DNA of 60,948 nucleotides from Shimia gijangensis (GTDB lineage Bacteria > Pseudomonadota > Alphaproteobacteria > Rhodobacterales > Rhodobacteraceae): contig NZ_FQZQ01000024.1 in NCBI RefSeq assembly GCF_900142085.1, forward strand, positions 1 through 60,948, in the 5' to 3' direction. Shown here in pieces: positions 17,191-26,974 of this stretch (position 1 is its first letter; the number at the start of each line of letters is the position of its first letter). Below the pieces are notes generated by a model. The model did no database searches. It was not told where the DNA came from and saw nothing but the letters and a program-made list of their open reading frames with translations. The position numbers and the translations under genes were made by a program.

Positions 17191-20100
17191 CTAGAACTCT
17201 TCGACTTCCATCACACCATCGAGGGATTTGATCGCACCTTTGATCTGCGGATTGACCGGGCATTCGATGCCCAGATCCATCTCGACCTCGCCGGGCAGAT
17301 CGTTTTGCATGAGGCAGAACATAATCGGTCCTTTTGCGCCACGCTTTACGGTTTGCATGGATTGCTGCAACACGTTGGCCACCGGGATCACGGCGGTGAT
17401 ATCCTCGACATAGATTTTGAGCCCGGCGGCGCCAGCATCCGCCACGATGGTATCGATTGGTGCAATCGCGCGGGCGAGCAGTTTTAGCTGATCCGCCTCC
17501 ATCGTTGCCTCAACAGTGACCACAACCTTGGAGCCTGTTTCAAGATAGTCGCGGCTTTTTTCCAGAGTGTCGGAAAAAATCGTGACCTCATAAGCACCGG
17601 TTGGATCGGACAATTGCGCAAAGGCAAAGCGGTTGCCGCGTGCTGATTTGCGTTCTTGGCGGCCCGAAACCCGGCCTGCGATTTTCACCACGCAAGGCCC
17701 CATTCGGGCCTGTTCGGTGGCTTCATCCAATGTCAGCACTTTCTTGCGCTTGAGCGCAGTCATGTAATCTTCGAGCGGGTGGCCCGAAAGGAAAAATCCG
17801 ATGGCTTTGGCCTCTTCGTCGAGACGTTCGGCCGGGAGCCAATCGCTCACAGGGGACAGACGCGGTTCAGGCAGATCGTCGCCTGCTTCGCCAAACAGCG
17901 ACACCTGATTTGAGGCCTTTTGTTCAAAGATCGCGGCAGAATATCCAACAAGTGAATCGAGGCTTTCCAGAACACGGCGGCGGTTCTTGTCCAACTCGTC
18001 AAAGGCACCAGACCGGGCCAGCATTTCCAGGGGGCGTTTACCGACGCGCTTCAGATCAACCCGGCGAGCCATGTCAAACAGCGTGGCAAAAGGTTTTTCG
18101 ACGCCGTCTATTTTGCGGCCCTCAGTGACCAGTTTCATCGCTTCGACGCCGACGTTTTTCAGCGCACCGAGCCCGTAAACCAACGCACCTTCGCGCACCG
18201 TGAACGTGGCCTCGGACCGGTTCACGCAAGGGGGAATGTAGGGCAGCTGGAGCTTTTTCTTCACTTCTTCGAAGTAGACCGCCAGCTTATCCGTGAGATG
18301 GATATCGCAGTTCATCACACCGCCCATGAACTCAACCGGGTGATTGGCCTTGAGCCATGCCGTCTGATAGCTGACCACCGCATAGGCGGCAGCGTGGGAT
18401 TTGTTAAAGCCGTAGTTGGCGAATTTTTCGAGAAGGTCAAAAACTTCAGAGGCCTTTTTCTGGTCGACCCCGTTTTCCATCGCACCCTTTTCAAATTTGG
18501 GGCGTTCCTTGGCCATTTCTTCGGCGATCTTCTTACCCATGGCGCGGCGCAGAAGGTCTGCTCCCCCCAGCGAATAACCTGCCATGACCTGCGCGATCTG
18601 CATCACCTGTTCCTGATAGACGATGATGCCTTGGGTTTCTTCAAGGATGTGGTCGATCAGCGGATGAACGGATTCAATCTCGCGCAGCCCGTTTTTGACC
18701 TCGCAATAGGTCGGAATGTTCTCCATCGGGCCGGGACGATAGAGCGCCACAAGGGCGACGATGTCCTCAATACAGTTGGGTTTCATGCGCTTGAGCGCAT
18801 CCATCATGCCGCTGGATTCCACCTGAAACACAGCGACCGTGGCGGCGTCGGCATAAAGCTTGTAGCTGGCTTCGTCATCCAGAGGGATGGCGTTGATCTC
18901 GTTCACAGCGCCTTCGGGGGGCTCATAGAGTTCTGCGCCATCAGCCGAAAAATGGATATCGCGGCCTGCGGCCTTGATCAGATCGACGGCGTTTTGAATG
19001 ACGGTCAGGGTTTTCAGGCCCAAGAAATCGAATTTGACCAAACCGGCCTGTTCGACCCACTTCATATTGAACTGGGTGGCGGGCATATCGGAACGCGGGT
19101 CCTGATAAAGCGGCACCAGTGCGTCGAGGGGGCGGTCACCGATCACCACGCCCGCAGCGTGGGTCGAGGCGTTGCGCAACAGGCCTTCGACCTGTTGGAC
19201 ATAGTCCAGCAGACGTTGCACAACTTCTTCGTTGCGGGCCTCTTCGCGCAGGCGCGGCTCATCGGCCAGCGCCTTTTCGATGCTGACCGGTTTCACGCCT
19301 TCGACCGGGATCATTTTGGACAGGCGATCGACCTGACCGTAGGGCATCTGCAACACGCGGCCGATGTCGCGCACGGCAGCCTTTGACAACAACGCCCCAA
19401 AGGTGATGATCTGGCCAACCTTGTCGCGACCGTATTTTTCCTGAACATAGCGGATCACTTCTTCGCGGCGGTCCATGCAAAAGTCGATGTCAAAGTCGGG
19501 CATCGAGACACGTTCAGGATTGAGGAAGCGTTCGAAAAGCAAGGAATAGCGCAATGGATCAAGGTCGGTGATCAACAGCGCATAGGCCACAAGGCTGCCC
19601 GCGCCCGATCCCCGACCGGGGCCGACAGGAATGCCCTGATCCTTACCCCATTTGATAAAGTCGGCAACGATCAGAAAGTAGCCGGGAAAGCCCATGCCTT
19701 CGATGATGCCGAGTTCAAAGTCGAGCCGTTCCTGATATTTTTCAACGCTGACCGCGTGGGGGATCATCGACAGGCGATAGTTTAGACCCTCCTGGGCCTG
19801 GCGGCGCAGTTCGGTGACCTCATCGTCGGCAAATTTGGGCAGGATCGGATCGCGGCGATAGGCCTGAAAGGCACAACGCTGGGCGATCTCGACGGTGTTT
19901 TCAATCGCTTCGGGCAGGTCGGCGAACAGCGTGACCATTTCCTGCGGGCTTTTGAAGTAATGCTGGGGCGTCAGGCGGCGGCGGCCCTCTTGTTGGTCAA
20001 CATAGGCGCCTTCCGAGATGCAGATCAGCGCGTCATGGGCCTCGTACATGTCGGTTTTGGGGAAATAGACATCGTTGGTCGCGACCAGCGGGATATCCAT

Positions 20101-20709
20101 CGCATAGGCCATTTCGACAAAGGGGCGCTCGGTCAGGCGCTCGGCCTCGGGCTGGCCTGCCTCGCCGGGGTGGCGTTGCAGTTCAATATATAGCCGGTCA
20201 GCGAAAATTTCGTGAAAGCGGCGCATCATGGCCTGGGCAGCATCGGTCTGGCCGTTGCGCAGGAGCCTCCCCATGGGACCATCCGAGCCACCGGTCAGAC
20301 AGATCAAACCATCCGAATTTACCTGCAATTCGTCAATCGAGACCTGCGGCAATTGCCCACCGCTGTCGACATAAAGACAGGACGAGAGCTTCATCAGGTG
20401 TTCATAGCCGGTTTCATTCTGAGCAAGCAGGACCACGGGCGCGGGTGGCGGGGGCTGTGTGCGCCCTGATGGGTCATCATGCGGCATGGTCACGTCGACC
20501 TGACAGCCGACAATAGGCTGAACCCCTGCCCCGCTGGTGGTCACTGAAAACTCAAGCGCGGCGAACATATTGTTTGTGTCGGTTATCGCGACGGCGGGCA
20601 TGTCCATAGCAGCGCACATGCCGGGCAGCTTCTTGACGCGCAGCGCGCCCTCGAGAAGGGAATATTCGGTGTGGGTGCGAAGATGAATGAATCGGGGCTG
20701 TTTGCTCAT
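17191..20709 (-). CDS. dnaE: DNA polymerase III subunit alpha
   Basis: 1172 residues, the replicative polymerase. The N-terminal PHP domain begins FIHLRTHTEYSLLEGALR. The polymerase core shows GPGRGSGAGSLVAYAL, the catalytic aspartates in PDFDIDFCMDRR, and the tau/beta-contact region; helix-hairpin-helix and OB-fold (KIAGRVSGRQER) segments follow. Length and order match DnaE1. It stands alone on the minus strand and appears intact. Confidence 0.97.
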   Translation of the reverse strand: MSKQPRFIHLRTHTEYSLLEGALRVKKLPGMCAAMDMPAVAITDTNNMFAALEFSVTTSGAGVQPIVGCQVDVTMPHDDPSGRTQPPPPAPVVLLAQNETGYEHLMKLSSCLYVDSGGQLPQVSIDELQVNSDGLICLTGGSDGPMGRLLRNGQTDAAQAMMRRFHEIFADRLYIELQRHPGEAGQPEAERLTERPFVEMAYAMDIPLVATNDVYFPKTDMYEAHDALICISEGAYVDQQEGRRRLTPQHYFKSPQEMVTLFADLPEAIENTVEIAQRCAFQAYRRDPILPKFADDEVTELRRQAQEGLNYRLSMIPHAVSVEKYQERLDFELGIIEGMGFPGYFLIVADFIKWGKDQGIPVGPGRGSGAGSLVAYALLITDLDPLRYSLLFERFLNPERVSMPDFDIDFCMDRREEVIRYVQEKYGRDKVGQIITFGALLSKAAVRDIGRVLQMPYGQVDRLSKMIPVEGVKPVSIEKALADEPRLREEARNEEVVQRLLDYVQQVEGLLRNASTHAAGVVIGDRPLDALVPLYQDPRSDMPATQFNMKWVEQAGLVKFDFLGLKTLTVIQNAVDLIKAAGRDIHFSADGAELYEPPEGAVNEINAIPLDDEASYKLYADAATVAVFQVESSGMMDALKRMKPNCIEDIVALVALYRPGPMENIPTYCEVKNGLREIESVHPLIDHILEETQGIIVYQEQVMQIAQVMAGYSLGGADLLRRAMGKKIAEEMAKERPKFEKGAMENGVDQKKASEVFDLLEKFANYGFNKSHAAAYAVVSYQTAWLKANHPVEFMGGVMNCDIHLTDKLAVYFEEVKKKLQLPYIPPCVNRSEATFTVREGALVYGLGALKNVGVEAMKLVTEGRKIDGVEKPFATLFDMARRVDLKRVGKRPLEMLARSGAFDELDKNRRRVLESLDSLVGYSAAIFEQKASNQVSLFGEAGDDLPEPRLSPVSDWLPAERLDEEAKAIGFFLSGHPLEDYMTALKRKKVLTLDEATEQARMGPCVVKIAGRVSGRQERKSARGNRFAFAQLSDPTGAYEVTIFSDTLEKSRDYLETGSKVVVTVEATMEADQLKLLARAIAPIDTIVADAGAAGLKIYVEDITAVIPVANVLQQSMQTVKRGAKGPIMFCLMQNDLPGEVEMDLGIECPVNPQIKGAIKSLDGVMEVEEF

Positions 20710-20847
20710 TCGGGCAAGCTAGCGCAGCGGGGGGCGGAGGTCACGGGGGTTTGGCGGCTGGTTATACGTTTTGGTCACCGAACAGAGAACAGGCACCACG
20801 AGGGGCCGCCCCGCAAGACACCTTTGTGACGACCCGCGATTGGGAAT

Positions 20848-21027
20848 TCAGCGCAGCTTACTGATTTTGAGCTTGTCTTGTTTGGCTCTGGTCTTTGTTG
20901 AGTCCTCGGACCGCGTGAGCGCTTTGGCGATCGACTTCAGACCCATCCCCTTTGCCGCCAAGATATGCAGTTTTTGAATTTCTTCCTGGGTCCAAGCCTG
21001 GCGGTGGCGTTCGAAACGTTCGGCCAT
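20848..21027 (-). CDS. small HTH/SANT-like DNA-binding protein
   Basis: 59 residues, read directly from the minus strand: it starts MAERFERHRQAWTQEEIQKL and continues with HILAAKGMGLKSIAKALTRS, ending KISKLR. WTQEEIQKLHILAAKG followed by SIAKALTRS is a compact three-helix pattern with a conserved Trp, like SANT/Myb-like or GcrA-type N-terminal DNA-binding domains. No effector domain. The ribosome site is weak. It may be a small regulator or nucleoid-associated protein; the target is unknown. Confidence 0.6.
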   Translation of the reverse strand: MAERFERHRQAWTQEEIQKLHILAAKGMGLKSIAKALTRSEDSTKTRAKQDKLKISKLR

Positions 21028-21469
21028 AAGAGGCGTCTACCTTATCATTGTTTCTGGGCTGCTTTGAGTATGGTCGTGCACCCGCGCCGACGCAATGGCA
21101 GTAACCAAATGACCAGAAACTGTCTGTAGAGTAGGTGTGGAGGCTGCGCGGATCCCCGATTGGCGATCAAAAAAGGCGTCTGAAACGGCTCGTTTCGAGA
21201 TCTTTTTGCCAAGTTAATCTTCGGGTTTACCCGGTGTATAATTGGGTCTTTCAATTTTTCCAAGATAATCAACACCTAAAATCTGCATGTTTTCCTCATG
21301 TTTTCAAAGGCTTCGCATTTGCCGATTTTCCCAGATTTTCTCAACCCCCGTCATTCTGCGCCGAAGTTATCCTTGCCGAATCCCGGCCCTGCTCCCTAGG
21401 GTGTGAGCGCTCGAACAAAAAGGCACATGGGGCATTCGAACTCGTGGCCGCAACAGGGAACAGAATTTC
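21028..21469. other. intergenic region before the BMP transporter operon
   Basis: About 440 bases without a supported gene. The only promoter-like pair I see for the downstream operon is TTGCCG (about 21373) with TAGGGT 18 bases later, which is weak. A GGGA ribosome site precedes the ATG at 21470. No riboswitch shape was recognised by eye. Confidence 0.35.
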
Positions 21470-23005
21470 ATGACTGGGACATTGCTCAGCATTTCAGGCT
21501 TGACCAAAGCCTATCCAGGCGTGGTCGCCAACGACACCGTATCCTTTGACATCCAAGAAGGCGAAGTTCACGCCCTTTTGGGGGAAAACGGCGCTGGAAA
21601 ATCCACACTGGTGAAAATGATTTACGGGTTGGTAAAGCCCGACAGCGGCACCATGACGTGGCGCGGCGAGGCCTTTGCCCCGCCCGAACCCAAAGCCGCC
21701 CGCGCATCAGGCGTGGCGATGGTGTTTCAGCATTTTTCGCTTTTTGACGCCCTGAACGTGGCCGAGAACGTCGCTCTGGGCATGGAAGATCCCCCCAAGA
21801 TGCGCGATCTGGCCCGCCAGATTCGCCGGGTGTCCGAAGCCTATGGCCTGCCACTTGATCCCAACCGGACTGTGGGTGATCTGTCGGCGGGCGAACGTCA
21901 GCGCGTTGAGATCATCCGCTGCCTGTTGCAGGACCCCAAGCTGTTGATCATGGATGAGCCGACATCGGTTCTAACACCGCAAGAGGTGGAAATCCTGTTC
22001 AAGACGCTGAACAAGCTGAAGTCTGAAGGCACGTCGATCCTGTATATCAGCCACAAGCTGGAAGAAATTCGCACACTTTGCGATCACGCGACCATCTTGC
22101 GGTTGGGCAAAAACGTTGGCGAATGTGTTCCGGCGGAAACCTCGGCCCGCGATATGGCAGAGCTGATGGTCGGCGATACATTGCAGACCCCCACACGCTC
22201 GACCGAAAAGACAGGCGACGTCATGCTGGATGTCTCTGGTCTGTCGCTGCAGCCGACCTCGCCGTTTGGCACGACACTGAAAAACATCCACTTCACAGTC
22301 AGGGCAGGTGAAATCCTTGGCCTTGGCGGGGTTGCGGGCAACGGGCAGGACGAACTTCTGGCGGCCCTTTCGGGTGAATCAACCACATGGCCCGATGCGG
22401 TCAAAGTGAAGGGTCGGGATGTTGGACATCTGGGACCTAACGCGCGGCGCGAGCTGGGTATTCTGGCGGCCCCCGAAGAACGGCTGGGCCACGCAGCAGC
22501 CCCGGACATGAGCCTTGTCGAAAACGCGCTTTTGACCGGGTTGATCCGCAAAAATCTGACGTCGAACGGGTTTGTTGACTGGGCCGGCACCACGGCATTT
22601 GCCGATGAAGTCATCAAAGAGTTTGACGTGCGCACACCGGGATCTGACCGGGCGGCGCGATCGCTGTCTGGCGGCAACCTGCAAAAGTTTGTGATTGGTC
22701 GCGAAGTTCTGCAATCACCCGAAGTGTTGGTAGTCAACCAGCCAACCTGGGGTGTGGATGCGGCCGCGGCGGCGTCGATCCGCCAGTCGCTGTTGGATTT
22801 GGCCGCGGGCGGTGCAGCCATTGTCTGTATCAGCCAGGATCTGGATGAGTTGATGGAAATCTCCGACCGGTTTGGCGCGCTGAACGAAGGCCGCATGTCA
22901 GATATCCGCCCGGCTGCGGGTCTGTCGATTGACGAAATTGGCCTGATGATGGGCGGTGCCCATGGCATGGAAGTGGCCCATATCAACGAAGGAGCGGACG
23001 CATGA
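21470..23005 (+). CDS. BMP-family ABC transporter ATPase (nucleoside/purine uptake)
   Basis: 511 residues with two fused ATP-binding domains, as in ribose and nucleoside importers. Domain 1 has Walker A GENGAGKST, signature LSAGERQRVEI and Walker B LLIMDEPTS. Domain 2 has a degenerate Walker A (GGVAGNGQDE), signature LSGGNLQKFVIGRE and a Walker B with Asn (LVVNQPTWGVD), so only the first domain likely hydrolyses ATP fully. The family includes NupA/YufO. It heads a four-gene operon and overlaps the next gene by four bases. Confidence 0.93.
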   Translation: MTGTLLSISGLTKAYPGVVANDTVSFDIQEGEVHALLGENGAGKSTLVKMIYGLVKPDSGTMTWRGEAFAPPEPKAARASGVAMVFQHFSLFDALNVAENVALGMEDPPKMRDLARQIRRVSEAYGLPLDPNRTVGDLSAGERQRVEIIRCLLQDPKLLIMDEPTSVLTPQEVEILFKTLNKLKSEGTSILYISHKLEEIRTLCDHATILRLGKNVGECVPAETSARDMAELMVGDTLQTPTRSTEKTGDVMLDVSGLSLQPTSPFGTTLKNIHFTVRAGEILGLGGVAGNGQDELLAALSGESTTWPDAVKVKGRDVGHLGPNARRELGILAAPEERLGHAAAPDMSLVENALLTGLIRKNLTSNGFVDWAGTTAFADEVIKEFDVRTPGSDRAARSLSGGNLQKFVIGREVLQSPEVLVVNQPTWGVDAAAAASIRQSLLDLAAGGAAIVCISQDLDELMEISDRFGALNEGRMSDIRPAAGLSIDEIGLMMGGAHGMEVAHINEGADA

Positions 23006-24084
23006 TTAAGCTGGAAAAACGCGCCCAACCGTCGCGTACGCTCGCCCTGTCGACGCCGCTCATTGCGGTTGTCATCACGATGATCGCCGGTGGGTTGCTG
23101 TTTGCAGCCCTTGGCAAGAACCCGTTTGAAGCCATTGGAACCATCTTTTGGGAACCGCTGTTTGGTGAGTTTGCGTTCTACTATCGCCCGCAATTGCTGG
23201 TCAAAGGTGGGCCGTTGATCCTGATTGCGATTGGCCTGTCATTGGGTTTCCGCGCAGGTATCTGGAACATTGGGGCCGAGGGTCAGTACATCATGGGCGC
23301 CATTTGTGGTGCCGGTGCTGGATTAGCGTTCTACCCTATGGAAAGCATCTTTATCTTTCCGATCATGATCCTTGCAGGCGCCTTGGGCGGCTGGGTCTGG
23401 GCGATGATCCCGGCGTTGCTGAAAGTGAAATTCGGCACCAACGAGATCCTTGTGTCACTGATGCTGGTTTATGTGGCCGAACAATTGTTGGCCTCTGTGT
23501 CGCTGGGTCTGCTGAAAAACCCACAAGGGTTTGGCTTTCCGGGGTCGCGTAACCTGCAGGAATATGCATCTGCGCATAATGCCGAGCTGATCACAGGAAC
23601 CGGCATGCACTGGGGTGTTTTGTTCGCCTTTATCGCGGTCATCATGTCCTACGTTTTGCTGAACAAGCACATCCTTGGGTTCAACATTCGCCTCACGGGT
23701 GAGGCCCCACGGGCCGCGCGTTTTGCAGGGGTGAATCCAACCCGGTTGATCCTGTTCTGTCTTGGGACCTCGGGTGCTCTGGCAGGCCTTGCGGGCATGT
23801 TCGAAGCCTCGGGTCCGGCGGGTCAGATCAGCATCGACTTTGGTGTTGGCTATGGCTTTACCGCGATCATCGTGGCCTTTCTGGGCCGTTTGCATCCGGT
23901 CGGCATTCTGCTGGCGGGCTTGCTGATGGCGCTGACGTATATTGGCGGCGAAATTGCCCAGTCGAACATGGGGCTCCCTGCGGCGGCCATTCAGGTCTTT
24001 CAGGGGATGCTGTTGTTCTTCCTTCTGGCGCTCGATCTTCTCACCAACTTCCGTATCAAATTTGCAGTGAAGGGGGCCGCATAA
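23002..24084 (+). CDS. BMP-type ABC transporter permease 1
   Basis: 360 residues with about eight hydrophobic segments and the LivM/RbsC-type permease stretch GFRAGIWNIGAEGQYIMGA. It matches NupB/YufP-like permeases that pair with a second shorter permease. The start overlaps the ATPase gene (ATGA) and the end overlaps the next permease by one base, indicating tight coupling. Substrate inferred as nucleosides or purines from the binding protein. Confidence 0.92.
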   Translation: MIKLEKRAQPSRTLALSTPLIAVVITMIAGGLLFAALGKNPFEAIGTIFWEPLFGEFAFYYRPQLLVKGGPLILIAIGLSLGFRAGIWNIGAEGQYIMGAICGAGAGLAFYPMESIFIFPIMILAGALGGWVWAMIPALLKVKFGTNEILVSLMLVYVAEQLLASVSLGLLKNPQGFGFPGSRNLQEYASAHNAELITGTGMHWGVLFAFIAVIMSYVLLNKHILGFNIRLTGEAPRAARFAGVNPTRLILFCLGTSGALAGLAGMFEASGPAGQISIDFGVGYGFTAIIVAFLGRLHPVGILLAGLLMALTYIGGEIAQSNMGLPAAAIQVFQGMLLFFLLALDLLTNFRIKFAVKGAA

Positions 24085-25004
24085 TGGATCTCTCAGCCAT
24101 CAATCCCGTCCTCCTGATTGCCTCGCTTATGGTGGCGGCAACACCACTGTTGCTGGCCGCTGTTGGAGAGCTTGTCGTTGAACGCGCCGGTGTTCTGAAC
24201 CTTGGCGTAGAAGGCATGATGATCGTGGGCGCCATCGGCGGTTTCGCGGTCTCGGTCGAAAGTGGATCACCCTATCTGGGTCTGGTTGCGGCCATGGCCG
24301 CAGGCGCCGGTCTGTCACTGTTGTTTGCCTTTCTCACACAGTTCGCATTGGCCAATCAGGTGGCTTCGGGCCTAGCCCTGACGTTGTTTGGTCTGGGCCT
24401 GTCGGCCCTGATGGGTCAGGGCTATGTCGGGATCAAGCCGCCCGCGTTGGGCAACATTCACATTCCGGTCCTGAGTGATCTTCCGGTGATTGGCCCCATT
24501 CTGTTTGGCCACGATCCGGTGCTGTATATCGGTATTGCACTGGTCGCAGCGGTCTGGGCCGTGCTGAAATACAGCCGCATTGGTCTGGTACTGCGTGCGG
24601 TGGGTGAAAACCACGAAGCCGCCCACGCGTTGGGATATAACGTCATCCGCGTGCGGGTTCTGGCCATTATGTTTGGGGGTGCCTGCGCGGGCCTTGGTGG
24701 GGCTTACATCAGCCTGATCCGGGTGCCACAGTGGACTGAAGGCATGACCGCCGGTATCGGCTGGATCGCGCTGGCGCTGGTGGTTTTTGCCAGCTGGAAA
24801 CCATGGCGCGTTCTGCTGGGAGCTTATCTTTTTGGCGGTATCAACGTTTTGCAGCTCAATCTGCAGGCCGCCGGTATTGCAATTCCGGTCGAATACTTGG
24901 CAATGTCGCCCTACATCATCACTATTCTGGTGCTTGTCATTATGTCTGCTGACAAGAGCCGTGCGCCGGCTTCGCTTGGCCGCATATTCCATGCCTCTCA
25001 GTAG
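24084..25004 (+). CDS. BMP-type ABC transporter permease 2
   Basis: 306 residues, NupC/YufQ-like. It shows the family strand ERAGVLNLGVEGMMIVGAIG, the loop GLVLRAVGENHEAAHALGYN (the EAA-type coupling region) and multiple membrane segments. It forms the heterodimeric membrane channel with the preceding permease. It ends 34 bases before the binding protein gene. Confidence 0.93.
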   Translation: MDLSAINPVLLIASLMVAATPLLLAAVGELVVERAGVLNLGVEGMMIVGAIGGFAVSVESGSPYLGLVAAMAAGAGLSLLFAFLTQFALANQVASGLALTLFGLGLSALMGQGYVGIKPPALGNIHIPVLSDLPVIGPILFGHDPVLYIGIALVAAVWAVLKYSRIGLVLRAVGENHEAAHALGYNVIRVRVLAIMFGGACAGLGGAYISLIRVPQWTEGMTAGIGWIALALVVFASWKPWRVLLGAYLFGGINVLQLNLQAAGIAIPVEYLAMSPYIITILVLVIMSADKSRAPASLGRIFHASQ

Positions 25005-25038
25005 GCCAAATAAAAAACGTAAACAGGGAGTATTACGT

Positions 25039-26109
25039 ATGAAATTGACCAAACTTTTGACCAGTGCTGCGCTGGTGGCTGGTCTTGCCACCTCGGCGAT
25101 GGCCGACAAAACCAAAGTAGGTTTTGTCTATGTTGGCCCGATCGGTGACGGCGGCTGGACCCACGAGCACGACAAAGGTCGTCTCGCGGTAGAAGCTGAA
25201 TACGGTGACAAGGTTGAAACCGTCTATGTGGAATCGGTGCCAGAAGGCCCGGACGCAGAACGCGTGATGACCGATATGGCGCTGAAAGGTGCCGACATCA
25301 TCTTCACCACGTCGTTTGGCTACATGGACCCAACCATCAACGTCGCCAAGAAGTTCCCGAAAGTGAAGTTCGAGCACGCCACCGGGTATAAGCAAGCTGC
25401 CAACGTATCGGTCTATTCAGCCCGTTTCTACGAAGGTCGCGCCGTACAGGGCCACATTGCCGGTCAGATGACCAAATCCAACACTATTGGTTACATCGGA
25501 TCCTACCCGATCCCAGAAGTGATCCGGGGCATCAACTCGGCCTATATCCACGCCAAAGAAGTGAACCCTGACGTTCAGTTCAAAATCGTCTGGGCCTACA
25601 CTTGGTTTGACCCGGCCAAAGAGGCTGACGCGGCCAAGGTTCTGATCGAACAAGGCGCGGACGTGATCCTGCAGCACACAGACTCGACCGCACCTCAGGC
25701 TGCGGCACAGGCTGCTGGCAACGTCATCACCTTTGGTCAGGCATCCGACATGAGCGAATATGCTCCGATGCCACGCGTATCATCGATCATCGATGACTGG
25801 GCGCCCTACTATATCGCCCGTGTTGGTGCGGTCATGGACGGCACCTGGGAGAGCGTGAACACATGGGACGGCATTGGTGCTGGCATGGTTGGCATTGGCG
25901 AGATTTCCGATGCTGTTCCGGCTGAGATCAAAGCTTCGGCTCTGGCGCTGAAAGACAAGCTGGCTGACGGCTCGTACCATGCCTTTACCGGCCCTGTGAA
26001 CAAACAGGACGGCTCGGCCTGGTTGGCTGACGGCGAAACGGCTGACGACGGCACACTGGCTGGCATGAACTTTTACGTCGAAGGTATCGACGGCGACGTT
26101 CCGCAGTAA
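25039..26109 (+). CDS. BMP family substrate-binding protein
   Basis: 356 residues from ATG 25039 (CAGGGAG upstream). The signal peptide ends in ATSAMA before DKTKVGF; there is no lipobox Cys, so it is a soluble periplasmic protein rather than a lipoprotein. The mature part begins VGFVYVGPIGDGGWTHEHD, the conserved BMP/PnrA ligand-binding region, with Trp and Asp for a nucleobase ring. It delivers nucleosides or purines to the upstream transporter. Last gene of the operon; followed by a terminator. Confidence 0.93.
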   Translation: MKLTKLLTSAALVAGLATSAMADKTKVGFVYVGPIGDGGWTHEHDKGRLAVEAEYGDKVETVYVESVPEGPDAERVMTDMALKGADIIFTTSFGYMDPTINVAKKFPKVKFEHATGYKQAANVSVYSARFYEGRAVQGHIAGQMTKSNTIGYIGSYPIPEVIRGINSAYIHAKEVNPDVQFKIVWAYTWFDPAKEADAAKVLIEQGADVILQHTDSTAPQAAAQAAGNVITFGQASDMSEYAPMPRVSSIIDDWAPYYIARVGAVMDGTWESVNTWDGIGAGMVGIGEISDAVPAEIKASALALKDKLADGSYHAFTGPVNKQDGSAWLADGETADDGTLAGMNFYVEGIDGDVPQ

Positions 26110-26133
26110 GCCGGACATCCAGACACAGACAAG

Positions 26134-26162
26134 AAGGCCCGCCAATAGGTGGGCCTTTTTTT
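26134..26162 (+). terminator. intrinsic terminator of the BMP operon
   Basis: The stem aaggcccgcc/ggtgggcctt (one G-T pair) with a short loop is followed by seven T residues, 25 bases after the stop of the binding-protein gene. Confidence 0.9.
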
Positions 26163-26221
26163 GTTGTTACGGGGCTGTTCTTTTGCGTTTAATGCACACA
26201 AGTCAAATTCGGAGATGTACC

Positions 26222-26755
26222 ATGACCCGCTATCATCCTTTGCTTGTGACGCTTCACTGGCTGCTTGCAGCAATGATTATTGGCGGCCTCGTTATGGGCA
26301 GCAATGTTTTGGCTGAGACGCCAAACGACGACCCCGCCAAACTGGTCTCATTGCAAATGCATATGAGCCTCGGCATTGTTATCCTTGCGCTTATGGTAAT
26401 CCGTTTGGCCCTTCGGCTGCTGACCACCAGGCCGCCACATGCGGATATTGGCAATGCGATGGTCAACAAACTGGGTCAGGCCGCGCATTGGTTGTTCTAT
26501 GCCGTTGTGATTGCCATGTGTGCCTCGGGGCTTGCGATCGCCAATATGGCGGGATTGCCGGGCATTGTGTTTGGCGGCTCGGGTGCCCCCCTGCCCGCAG
26601 ATTTCAGCATGTATCCCCCCCGTGCGGCGCATGGGGTTTTGGCCACGGTTCTTGGGGTGTTGATTCTGGGCCACGCTGGCGCTGGCTTGTGGCACCAATA
26701 TGTGCGCAAAGACGGTCTTTTGCGCCGCATGTGGTTCGGGAACCGGTCTGAGTGA
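26222..26755 (+). CDS. cytochrome b561 family protein
   Basis: 177 residues from ATG 26222, chosen for GGAG seven bases upstream. Four membrane segments with histidines at expected haem-ligand places: HPLLVTLHWLL, LQMHMSLGIV, GQAAHWLFY and PRAAHGVLA...ILGHAGAGLWHQY. The C-terminal LLRRMWFGNR is typical of YodB/CybB-type proteins. It carries electrons between quinol and a periplasmic acceptor in the inner membrane; partner unknown. Confidence 0.88.
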   Translation: MTRYHPLLVTLHWLLAAMIIGGLVMGSNVLAETPNDDPAKLVSLQMHMSLGIVILALMVIRLALRLLTTRPPHADIGNAMVNKLGQAAHWLFYAVVIAMCASGLAIANMAGLPGIVFGGSGAPLPADFSMYPPRAAHGVLATVLGVLILGHAGAGLWHQYVRKDGLLRRMWFGNRSE

Positions 26756-26974
26756 GCGGCCCCGATAAAGGCTAAGCATCTGAGGAAGCCACCCCAGCAA
26801 TTGAGCCTTGGGCAATCCATCCAAGGCGTCGCGCGGCTATCAGCGGAGTTGTGACGTGCTGGCGCCTCATTTTTTTGATCATTGACGATTTTTTGCCGAG
26901 TTCACCTTATATTCACTTGCTTACCTGACCCGATAGTCTATCCGACTAGCAAACACTAACCTTACGGCAGGCTC

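Noticed and set aside
18298..19386. 362-codon open frame opposite dnaE
   Set aside because: Antisense shadow; composition is unlike the neighbouring proteins.
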